From Pseudogymnoascus destructans (lineage: Eukaryota > Ascomycota > Leotiomycetes > Thelebolales > Thelebolaceae): DNA of 64,000 bases. How positions within the stretch are numbered: the stretch's first letter is position 1; the number at the start of each line of letters is the position of its first letter. A model generated the notes under the pieces. The model made no database searches, was not told the DNA's origin, and saw only the letters and a list, made by a program, of their open reading frames with translations. A program made the translations under genes and the position numbers. Where the stretch lies: the NCBI RefSeq assembly GCF_001641265.1, contig NW_020167538.1, positions 496,001 to 560,000 of the forward strand. Direction: 5' to 3'. Below are positions 54,937 through 64,000 of the stretch, one piece after another.

Positions 54937-57491
54937 ATGAGTTCAGGCGGGGGAGATGCCAAGCTCTTTGCAAGAGTACGTCTTTATTATTCCATTCATG
55001 TTCCATTCCATCCCTCTTATATTTCTCGGGCGCATTGCTCTCGGATTCGATATTGTCATCAAATGCCTTGGGACACTTCGCCGCACGATGCGCCACGAAC
55101 CACAATACGATCCAGAGAATCTCTGATCGGTCCCAACCATGGCGATGTTTGCCCCTGCGCTTTACCTGCATACATATAGCTTACCCAAAACTCGACAGGG
55201 CAAGGTGGCGGAGCTGCGACAAGAGCTCAACTTTGGGGGAAAGAAGGACAAGAATCACTCCGCGAAGAAGATAGCGCTGAAAAAGATCGTGGCGAATATG
55301 ACGATGAGCAATAATGATATGGTGGCCCTCTTCCCAGATGTGGTTGCGTGTATGGATATACAGAGCTTGGAGATAAAGAAGATGTATGTGCAACTGGGAG
55401 ATACACATGCTGGGGCTTCGCAGGGTCGTGACGAGGCTGACAGAGATACAGGTGCTTCTTGTTCCTCGTCAACTATGCCAGAATGAAGCCGGAGACTGCA
55501 GTCAAGGCCCTTCCGACGCTCGAAGGTGTAAGTCAGATTCTTAAGGGGCATATTAGGTCCCGATTTACTAACTTAACCCAGGATATGAAAGATTCGAACC
55601 CTCTGGTCAGAGCGCTGGCACTTCGAACGATGTCTTATATACATGTGAGGGAGTTTGTGGAAGGAACAGTTCCGCACGTCAAACATCTGTTGAAAGACTC
55701 CGACCCGTATGTGCGAAAAACAGCTGCGTTTTGTGTGGCTAAGCTATACGACCACGACAAAGACTTGGTTGAGAGATCAGATCTCATCGAGAGGCTGAAC
55801 TCTATGCTTAGAGATGACAACCCAACCGTAGTTGCGAGTGCGTTAGGCAGTCTCATGGACATCTGGGAGCGGAGCGATGCGATTAAGCTTACCATAGACT
55901 ATAGTAATGCATCAAAGATGGTTCAAATCCTCCCAGACTGCTCAGAGTATGGAACCCCGCTACCTTTTTGCCTCACAAAGCTAACAATGACAACAGATGG
56001 GGCCAGACATATATCCTAGAAGCATTAATGTCGTATTTGCCACAGGAATGCTCCGAGGCTTTACTGCTGGCGGAGAGGATCGCCCCTAGGCTGTCGCATT
56101 CAAACTCGGCCGTTGTGCTCACTTGCATAAGGGTAATTTTGTACCTTATGAACTATATTAAGGACGACAAACAAATAACGGCTCTGTGCCGCAAGCTTTC
56201 GCCGCCTCTGGTGACGCTTCTGGCCAAGGGTCCAGAGATCCAATATCTAGCTCTACGAAACGCACTCTTGATTTTGCAACGGCGGCCGGAAGTTCTCAGA
56301 AATGACATCCGTGTCTTCTTTTGCAAATACAACGACCCTATTTATGTCAAAGTTACAAAATTGGAACTGATTTTCATGCTTGCGAATGAAAAGAACATCA
56401 GGGAGGTCTTGACAGAACTTCGAGAGTACGCGACTGAGATTGACGTTCACTTCGTACGGAAATCAGTGCGTGCCATCGGAAAACTGGCTATCAAGATCGA
56501 ACCAGCCGCGAAGCAATGCATCAACACCCTTCTTGAGCTTGTCGCGACTAAAGTTACGTATATTGTTCAAGAGGCTACTGTGGTAATTCGCAACATTTTC
56601 CGAAAATATCCGGATCAATATGAATCCATAATATCCACACTCTGTGAGAACTTGGACTCCTTGGACGAGCCGGAAGCAAAGGCCGCTATGATTTGGATTA
56701 TTGGCCAGTACGCGGGACGAATCGAGAATTCGGACACTCTTCTGGAAGACTTTCTGGACACCTTCGCCGACGAGCCAGTTGAAGTTCAACTTGCCCTTCT
56801 CACTGCGACCGTGAAACTGTTCATCCAGCGTCCCACAAAGGGTCAGGACCTCGTGCCGAAGGTACTGAAGTGGGCGACCGAGGACACTGATAACCCAGAT
56901 CTGAGGGATAGAGGTTATATGTACTGGCGCCTCCTATCTTCGGATATGGCAGCTGCAAAAGAAATTGTTATGGGCGAGAAACCACCCATCACTGCCGAAA
57001 GTGAGAAACTGGACCCACAGACGCTGGAAGAAATGTGCCTTGTAGTAGGCACACTGGCTACAGTATATCTAAAGCCTGTCCAGCAGGTATTCCGGACTGC
57101 AAGGCCTCGTCGCCTGGCTGAAAGCCCAGCGCTCCAAAAGAATACGCTGCCAGGATACACAAACGGCTTCGGACCGGATTCTCAAAAGACTCTTTCAAGT
57201 CTAGGGATGGAGGTTCGACCCGCCGACGCCGCTGTACGCAACATCATGAACGGGAATGCCGCAAATAACAACAGCATTTCTGCTGCAGTTAGTGCCGCGG
57301 ATGAGTTCTTTGCGGGGGTTAAGAACCGCCAGATGGCTGCTATGAACGTTAATGATGGCGACGAGGGGTTTGGCGGCAGCCCAACACAGGGGACCCATGA
57401 TATGGGCTACGTGGTGAACCAGAACCAACCGCAGCAGATGTATGCGCCTGTTAGCGGACAAGGGGCTAATGGGGATTTGTTGTCGTTGTAA
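54937..57491 (+). CDS. APL2: Clathrin adaptor beta subunit (AP-1 beta type)
   Basis: Five exons: 54937-54975, 55199-55383, 55452-55527, 55582-55946 and 55997-57491, 719 residues. Beta adaptins bind clathrin and recruit cargo at the trans-Golgi and endosomes. The N-terminus GKVAELRQELNFGGKKDKNH, the HEAT-repeat trunk (KIALKKIVANMTMSNNDMVA, PLVRALALRTMSYIHVREF, DPYVRKTAAFCVAKLYDHD, ERSDAIKLTIDYSNASKM) and EWGQTYILEALMSYLPQE are near-invariant in the family. The C-terminus is a Gly/Asn/Gln-rich hinge without the mammalian ear, as in fungal AP-1 beta. The introns at 54976 and 55384 are unambiguous; the one at 55528-55581 has no in-frame stop and a length divisible by three. Confidence 0.93.
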
Positions 57492-57626
57492 GCCCGTGGT
57501 GTATATATCATGGGACGGTTTTAGTTATAGCAGATTCATATTTTGTTGCATGAACGACAGCATGCATGTTAGCCCTTGTTGGATTTTGAGGTTCAAATTA
57601 AAAATTAAAAATTATGTAACGTGATT

Positions 57627-57660
57627 TATCATGACCCCGGACATATCATGACCCCGGACA
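57627..57660 (+). repeat. 17-bp direct repeat, two adjacent perfect copies
   Basis: TATCATGACCCCGGACA occurs at 57627 and again at 57644. It sits just before the pogo/Fot-like transposase remnant and may be part of that element's end; a related word GTGACCC follows. Confidence 0.9.
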
Positions 57661-57713
57661 CTTTTCGTGACCCTTCTACCTTTCAACTCCAACACGCGTT
57701 ATCTTCACATTTG

Positions 57714-58010
57714 ATGATGTCAGTACAAACCCAAGAAGCACGAATCATTTTAGCTATGGAAGCTATTCAATCATCCAAAAAAATTACTGCTGCAAAACTT
57801 TACAATGTGCCACGTTCTACGCTTAGTGACAGAATGAATGGTCATTCTACTATCCACGAGCGCCGGCCAGCAAATCACAATTTGACTAAAACAGAAGAGA
57901 CAGTCATTGTTCATATATATTTGGTTTAGATGCGAGGGGGTTTGCGCCTCGGATAGCTGGTGTGGAAGATATGGCAAATCTCATTCTAACATCACGGGGA
58001 GGAAGACGCG
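57714..58010 (+). pseudogene. Pogo/Fot-type transposase remnant, N-terminal third
   Basis: From ATG 57714 the frame has the psq/CENP-B helix-turn-helix (ILAMEAIQSSKK, AAKLYNVPRSTLSDRMNGH) and LTKTEETVIVHIY. It then shifts frame and continues with FGLDARGFAPRIAGVEDMAN and LILTSRGGRRV, the family block preceding the DDE domain. The rest is missing: at about 58008 the sequence changes into a retroelement fragment on the opposite strand. The catalytic domain is absent. Confidence 0.85.
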
Positions 58011-59105
58011 TCAGACAGCTCTGGGTCAACCCATGCTTCCATGAAATGGAGCCAACAAATGCTATAATGTCTTGTGTTGGGGCATTTGAAAACTTGCTGA
58101 TCTTAAGGTCCATTCGGTTAATCCGCTTAGCTTCTGCAATGAATGCCCTTCGTTCCTCTGCTGCTGTTGCGGCTGGTGCTCCAGCGCCGTAACCAGACAT
58201 GTTGAAATTGTAGAGCGAGATTTACTTAACTCTTCCAAATTGAGCTCTTTTGATCCTAAGTCTGGTGATGGGCTGGGTTCTCTGTACCCAACGAAATTCA
58301 TCCAATCTCTTGGTTCAGTTGACTCACTGTCCATCAACATGTCCTTGTTACTCTCTCTAGACTCCTACTTTGATAGCTGCGGTAGGGATCGATCCCTTTT
58401 CTCGACTGCTAGACCACTTGTAGGCCTGAAGCTCGCACTTGTTCGTGAAGTGTCCGTTTCCAACCTCTCACTTAGCTGCTACGGTTGTCTTCTTATGCTA
58501 GTGGTGAACACTGGCCACAACACTATGATACACTTCTTGTTGACTTGATTCTTTCTCTCTTGATTGGTAGTCTGATTCTCCGACAACTCACACACTCCTC
58601 TGCTCGTGCAGACTAGCAGTAACAGAAGCTTGTGTTCCTTTCTAACTGAAAACTCGATTCTCTGCTTGATGATGATATTGACAAGTCGTGAAAGTGGGCA
58701 GACTCCCCTTCTTGTCTTCTGCTCTTCTGATGTGGGTTAATTCCTGTGCGCCGATTGGTCCGCCGACTCTGGTAACCAATCACCACCCTTCGAATTGTTC
58801 CTTCTCTTCGATTTGTATGCTGTTGGCCTCACTGGCTCTCTATGATATCTTGGTCACTGATATCTTCCTGTCCTGTCACTGTGTCGCTCGCCTAATGTTA
58901 GTCTTCCAGGCTGTTCTCCGTCTTCCTTTTGAACTACGTCGGTCCACTGGTCACCGTCGCCTTCTGGCTGGCCTTCGCCCTGGTTTCTCGCCGCACTGAA
59001 GCTCCCCTCTGGGCCGCACGCCTCTCTTTCTCGAAGATCCAATCACCCCCCAAACCCTTGTCGCCCTATCTCGGGCAAGACCCCCAAATTGTAACGATTG
59101 TTACA
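58010..59105 (-). mobile_element. Ty3/gypsy-like retroelement 5' fragment
   Basis: Minus strand. The LTR edge ends TTACA (59090) and three bases later a primer-binding-like site starts TGGGGGTCTTGCCCGAG (59086 down to 59070), complementary to a CCA-ended tRNA. An untranslated leader follows, then a gag-like frame from ATG 58200 (MSGYGAGAPAATAAEERRAF, FSNAPTQDIIAFVGSISWKH) that stops at the junction near 58010. No protease, reverse transcriptase or integrase remains. The LTR extent beyond 59105 is not clear. Confidence 0.6.
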
Positions 59106-59461
59106 AGGGTCTGGTATTCATGGGGTGATTGACGATTCATTATCTAACGATCTACTCCGAAGACCGACATAAGTAAGCCGGCTCCACGTGATCTCGTGAT
59201 GACTAACCTAGTTTTCCGTACACTGGATGTGAAAACAATGCCATGACATAATACCGGGACTTACCTTCTAGACCAGTATCCGTCCAAAAAGTTTGGCTAT
59301 GTACGTACCTACGAGATATTATTTCGTGCTGACGCATTCTACAACTCTCTCCACACATCTGCGTTTTGCTAGCTACTGTTACTTGCTTCATGGCTCGAGT
59401 TGCATCTTATCATTGCGTTACCGTCACACAGCACATGTCGTTCAGTTAATAGTCTCCGAAC
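59106..59461. other. Intergenic, promoter of the sulfate transporter
   Basis: About 355 bases, probably including LTR remains (GGCTCCACGTGATCTCGTGA near 59178). No gene seen. Confidence 0.4.
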
Positions 59462-62224
59462 ATGGCACCTTCACCACCAAGGCCCAACAGCCCAGATCCA
59501 GCGACTCCACGACCCGATCAGTCTCCTTCGCCCTCAATTAGGAGCCAAACCCCAAATCTTCATGCGCCAGCGCGCCCAAGCCAACTGCGTGAAGCGCACA
59601 CTCTCTCTTCGTCGCCAGATCAGGGAGCGAGTGAGCCTGGCGATGGCACTGGCGGAGTGGACGGGAACAGCGACAACAACAGCAACGCCCAATCCCCTCC
59701 CAGTACCACCACCCCTACCGCTGAGCAGACCGGCCCGCAGGCAAAAGACAAAGATACCACCTCTAGTTTCCCAGAAGTTCAAAGCCAATCTAGTCCGTCG
59801 CACTCCAGAGAGCCGAGACACTGGCTCGGTCGCCCCCCCAGGCTGGCTGGGGAAGTTTCACGAGAGTCCACACCATTACTACAGAGACCGCTAGAGATCA
59901 CATCAGAACGGGCACATGAAGGGCCTTGCAACCATGGGACTTTCAGCCCTAATACGATAAGCAGGCCAGCTAGCATTAGAAGCCAAGAGACAACAGACTC
60001 CGCTAGAGAGAGAGGCTTCTTTCGTAGTGTTGCAGCGGGTATTGCACCGACGAATAATGCAAAGAGGAATACAACTGCAAGGCTAGCAGAAGAGCATGGG
60101 TTAATACTGAACAAAACCATGTATGCCTCCCCCTCCACTTCATGACCACTCTCTATAGAGAGGCGCGAGTTATTATACGGCGACTTTGCTAACATACCCT
60201 CGATACTCGATAGGTACGTGACATATTATGTCCCGTTTTTTGCGTGGATACAGCAATACAAGTGGGCGTACGTGCGTGGGGATCTCATCGCCGCAATCAC
60301 GGTGGCATCGTTTTACATCCCGATGGCACTCTCGTTAGCCGCTAACTTGGCCCATGTGCCCCCGATCAATGGACTCTACTCCTTCGTTTTCACGCCTCTG
60401 ATATATGCGTTTCTCGGTAGCTGCCCGCAAATGGTAGTAGGGCCTGAGGCCGCCGGCTCCCTTCTTGTTGGCTCCATTGTAAGTTCCATTACGGATGCCG
60501 GGCACGAAGATGGCGTAGCGCAGGCGCAGATGGCTGGTCTGGTGACAGGTCTGGCTGGTGCAATCATTTTTATTGCCGGACTGACTAGGCTGGGATTCTT
60601 GGAGAATGTACTCAGTCGCCCTTTCATGCGCGGCTTTATCTCATCAGTTGGTTTCATCATTTTGATTGACCAATTGATCGAGGAGATGGGTCTCGGGAGG
60701 ATTGCGATGGAAGCTGGAGTGACACATGGAAGCAGTGTCGAGAAGCTGGGCTTCTTGTTTTCGCATTTTAACGACGCACATCAGCTAACATGTGCTGTTG
60801 CGGGTGGGAGCTTTCTTATCATTATGACATGCAGGTATGTTCAGACACACTTAACAGGTTGCGAAGACCGCGTTCAATTGCTGATACTATTATAGGGAAA
60901 TCAAGAGACGACTCCAACCTCGGTACCCTAACGTCGCGTACGTCCCCGACCGCTTCCTTGTCGTGGTTCTCTCCGCCGTCCTCTGCTATCAATTTGGCTG
61001 GGACCAACGCGGCCTCAAAGTTCTTGGCGACATTAAGTCTGCAACTGGCGGGAATTCTTTCCCATTCCGCTGGCCGTTTCGGACGTCCAATATGAAGCAC
61101 GTTCGTGATTCTTTTGGGACGACCTTCGTGATCGCTCTTCTCGGGTTCTTTGAATCTACAGTTGCAGCGAAGGCGCTCGGCGGCGGAGAGAGTAAGAAAG
61201 GTGATGGGATTCAAGGCATCCAATTGAGCGCGAACCGCGAGCTTATCGCGTTGGGATTTGCAAACCTGGTTAGCGGCTGCTTCATGGCCCTGCCAGGCTT
61301 TGGAGGCTACGGGCGAAGTAAAGTCAATGCCTCAACTGGGGGAAAGACGCCGATGAGCAGCATATTTCTAAGCCTTATCACTATTATCTGCATTCTGTTT
61401 CTTCTGCCATACTTCTACTATCTACCTGTAAGTTCTCCCCGAAATTCCTTTTATTCTAGCATGCAAAATCGTACTGTACTAACAAAAAGCAGAGAGCGGT
61501 CTTGTCTTCTATGATTACTGTCGTCGCCTGGAGTCTTATAGAAGAAGCCCCTAGCGACATAAGATTTTTCTGGCGTATCCGAGCGCTTCCAGAGCTTGCT
61601 CTCATGGCCATCATCTTCTTGTCGACAATTTTCTACTCCCTAACCTTCGGTATTGCAATTGGAGTTGGTCTGTCGCTCTTGTCCGTAATCCGCCACTCGA
61701 CCCGCCCTCGCATTCAGATTCTGGGCAGACGACCACACACCAACCACTTCGAAAATGCAGAATCCCACCCCGACGATTTAGAATTTATCGAAGGGTGCCT
61801 GATTGTCAAGATCCCAGAGCCACTTACGTTTGCCAATACAGGCGATTTGAAGAATCGTCTTAGGCGACTGGAATTCTACGGGACTACAGCTGCACACCCT
61901 GCCCTCCCACGCGTTCGCCAGGAGTACCATAACAGGAACATTATTTTCGACATCCACGGCGTGACGGGCTTGGATGGGAGTGGAGCACAGGTTCTGGTAG
62001 AGATAGTGGAAGGCTACAGGCAGCGAGGCGTGCGAGTGTGGTTTTCAAGAGGACCTACGGAGGGAGAGGTGTGGGAGTTACTGGTGAGGAGTCGTATCGT
62101 TGAGATGATAGGCGGTGAAACGCACTATGTCAATGATGTTGGAGACGCGCTGAGACTGACCGAGACCGTCGAAGGCTCCCTATCGGGTGACGAGCATGAG
62201 TCGAGAATTGAGGGCTCTGGTTAG
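59462..62224 (+). CDS. SulP-family sulfate permease with STAS domain
   Basis: Four exons: 59462-60120, 60214-60834, 60896-61427 and 61493-62224, 847 residues. SulP proteins carry sulfate or related anions across membranes. The first 220 residues are Ser/Pro-rich and disordered. The membrane core starts YVTYYVPFFAWIQQYKWAYV and has the SulP signature SLAANLAHVPPINGLYSFVF and VVGPEAAGSLLVGSI, plus GCFMALPGFGGYGRSKVNAS. The STAS domain is C-terminal (CLIVKIPEPLTFANTGDLKN, IIFDIHGVTGLDGSGAQVL). Long N-termini occur in the fungal YPR003C-like branch, so this may be an intracellular rather than plasma-membrane carrier. Spliced junctions restore MYVTYY, TCREIKRR and YLPRAVLSS. Confidence 0.92.
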
Positions 62225-62671
62225 TTGCTTGGCAGTTTGGATCGATTGGAGTTTTGAGTTTGGGGTTCGATTCTAGTTTTGGGTTTGAGTAACGTACTCC
62301 ATGTTGAATGGCGTTGATACCACTGTATTAGACGACAAACGGCAAGTAAATGAGAAATAGACGGTAGTCGTAGATACAAATGGCGTTAAAGGCAAAGAAT
62401 TTATTGATTAGGTGCATCCGGTGCATCCTCCAAGGTGTTACCCCGTATTGTGGAGGAGTTGGAGGCGGAGACAACGGCCTGCTTACGTCATCCAATTTAG
62501 GCCGATTAGTTGCGGAAAAGCCCGGTCGCAGAGATGCCGAGGTCAAAAACACCAGGCGGCTCGGCCAAAAACATAATATAATCCCCCCCAACCCCAAATT
62601 CCCCAACTTCATTCCCTCTTTAAACCTCAAAAGTCTCCGTAATTTTTAAAGCATTATCATTATCCGTCAAG
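62225..62671. other. Intergenic, promoter of the thiolase
   Basis: About 450 bases. A cytosine-rich stretch (CCCCCCCAACCCCAAATTCC-like) lies near 62580. No gene seen. Confidence 0.4.
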
Positions 62672-64000
62672 ATGACTGAACGCCTCACCAACATCCTCAA
62701 GCACATCACTCCAGGCTCTGGCCTCTCTACGATGTAAGTTTAAACCCCAACTTGATTACTGAACATTCCCCGCCTTCCACGGAAGCAACGGCAAGATGCT
62801 GATTATAGCACAACAGCACATCTAAGAATGCCGACGATATTGTGATCACGCTCGCCGCCCGCACGGCGCTTGGAAAGGCTGGCAAGGGAAGCTTCAAGGA
62901 TACCGGCTTGGACTTCTTGGTGTACTCGCTGTTGAAGAAGGTTATCGCTCAAAGCAACCTCGACCCAAGCTTGATTGAGGATGTCTGCCTCGGAAACGTA
63001 CGTCCACTTCCCCCACTATAGCTTGCGAAAGCTCGTCAGCTACCTATGCTGGCTCTCATGTGAAGCTCGGTATCTAACATCCACCAGGTCAACAATGGCA
63101 AGGCCGCTTACATTGTCCGTGCTGCTTCCCTCGCTGCCGGAATCCCCAACACTTCCGGCGCCTACTCCCTAAACCGCTTCTGCTCCTCCGGCCTCAAGGC
63201 CACCCAGGATATCGCCAATGCCATTGCCGAGGGTTCCATCGAGATCGGCATTGCCATTGGCGCAGAGGCCATGTCTGAGGCCAGCAGCGACAGCCCCATG
63301 AAGCCCTTCCACGCTGATATCATCTCGGGCTCGCAGGACGCTGCCGACTGCATGCAGCCCATGGGCCAGACTTCGGAGAATGTCGGCAAGGACTTCAACA
63401 TCACTCGTGAGAGACAGGACAGGTATGCTGCGGAATCTTACCAGCGTGCCGAGAGGGCACAAAAGTCTGGATGGTTCGATGACGAAATCATCCCTATTGA
63501 GACCACCATCAAGGACCCAAAGACTGGGGAGGAGAAGAAGATCCTTGTGTCAAAGGATGAGGGTATTCGCTACGGCACCACCTTCGAGTCTCTGTCTAAG
63601 ATTCGCCCGGCATTCGCCAAGTGGGGTGACAAGTCGACTGGTGGCAACTCCTCGCAGGTAACTGATGGTGCCGCCGCTGTCATTCTCATGAAGCGCTCTA
63701 CCGCTATCAGGCTCGGCCAGCCCATTGTGGCTAAGTTCGTCGGTGCCACCGTTGCAGGACTCGCACCCCGCATCATGGGTATTGGCCCATCTATTGCCAT
63801 CCCAAAGCTGTTGAAGCAGCACAAGCTTACCATCGACGACATCGATGTCATCGAGGTCAACGAGGCGTTCGCGTCGATGGCGGAGTACTGCAAGGAGTTC
63901 CTTCACCTGCCACATGAGAAGATGAACCCCCGTGGTGGTGCTATTGCCCTCGGTCACCCGCTGGGATGCACTGGAGCGAGACAGATTGTCACAGGACTGA
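62672..64000 (+). CDS. Peroxisomal 3-ketoacyl-CoA thiolase, cut by the window end
   Basis: Exons 62672-62733, 62817-62997 and 63088 onward; 385 residues are seen. It splits 3-ketoacyl-CoA in beta-oxidation. The N-terminus MTERLTNILKHI fits the type-2 peroxisomal signal (R-L-x5-H-I; the last residue is usually L, A or F). The active cysteine is in NRFCSSGLKAT (about residue 113), NEAFASMAEY and GGAIALGHPLGCTGARQ carry the catalytic histidine and second cysteine regions. The exon 1-2 junction gives TITSKNADDIV. The last 20-30 residues lie outside the window. Confidence 0.93.

Overview
This window is nuclear DNA from a filamentous ascomycete (Pezizomycotina). Genes carry one to four short introns (about 45-75 nt) with GT..AG borders and CTAAC/CTAAT-like branch points. 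Several conserved fungal genes are recognisable by sequence: P5A ATPase, Bos1, Ufe1, Emc4, an AP beta adaptin, a GYF protein, an Hst-type sirtuin and a peroxisomal thiolase. A leotiomycete is plausible but I cannot prove it from the sequence. All exon borders were worked out by eye from splice consensus and reading-frame continuity.

Layout. 0-8.3 kb: the end of an unknown gene, a DUF4139 protein and the P5A ATPase Spf1. 8.9-18.9 kb: thiamine pyrophosphokinase, the SNARE Bos1, an OM14-like outer-membrane protein, a protein with a tandem fungal domain, and aspartate aminotransferase. 19.5-21 kb: a decayed Tc1-type transposon. 21.3-30.5 kb: the SNARE Ufe1, a TTC27/Emw1 TPR protein, a DHA1-type MFS transporter and histidinol phosphatase. 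31-45.5 kb is mixed: a frame-broken beta-lactamase-like gene, an orphan gene with a GC-AG intron, a sirtuin, a class-V aminotransferase, an Rqt4/TRIP4-like protein, a 28-bp minisatellite, a wrecked PAQR receptor gene, low-complexity proteins and a nearly perfect 58-bp palindrome. 46.8-57.5 kb: a 1506-residue GYF protein, a MITE, an MDR oxidoreductase, Emc4 and the AP beta adaptin. 57.6-59.1 kb: a chimeric transposon scar (pogo/Fot-like joined to Ty3-like). 59.5-64 kb: a SulP sulfate transporter and a peroxisomal thiolase cut by the window end.

The genes do not form one pathway. Several serve the early secretory pathway and membranes (Spf1, Bos1, Ufe1, Emc4, AP beta, GYF). Others serve organelle metabolism (aminotransferase ending in AKL, thiolase with a PTS2-like start, OM14). 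The unusual material is in the accessory gaps: at least five gene remnants with frame breaks, a MITE whose ends resemble those of the local Tc1 element, a partial in-frame repeat of the MFS 3' end in which all differences before the stop are synonymous, and the palindrome. I found no CRISPR array, rRNA, tRNA or biosynthetic cluster, and I do not see a clearly new multi-gene system.
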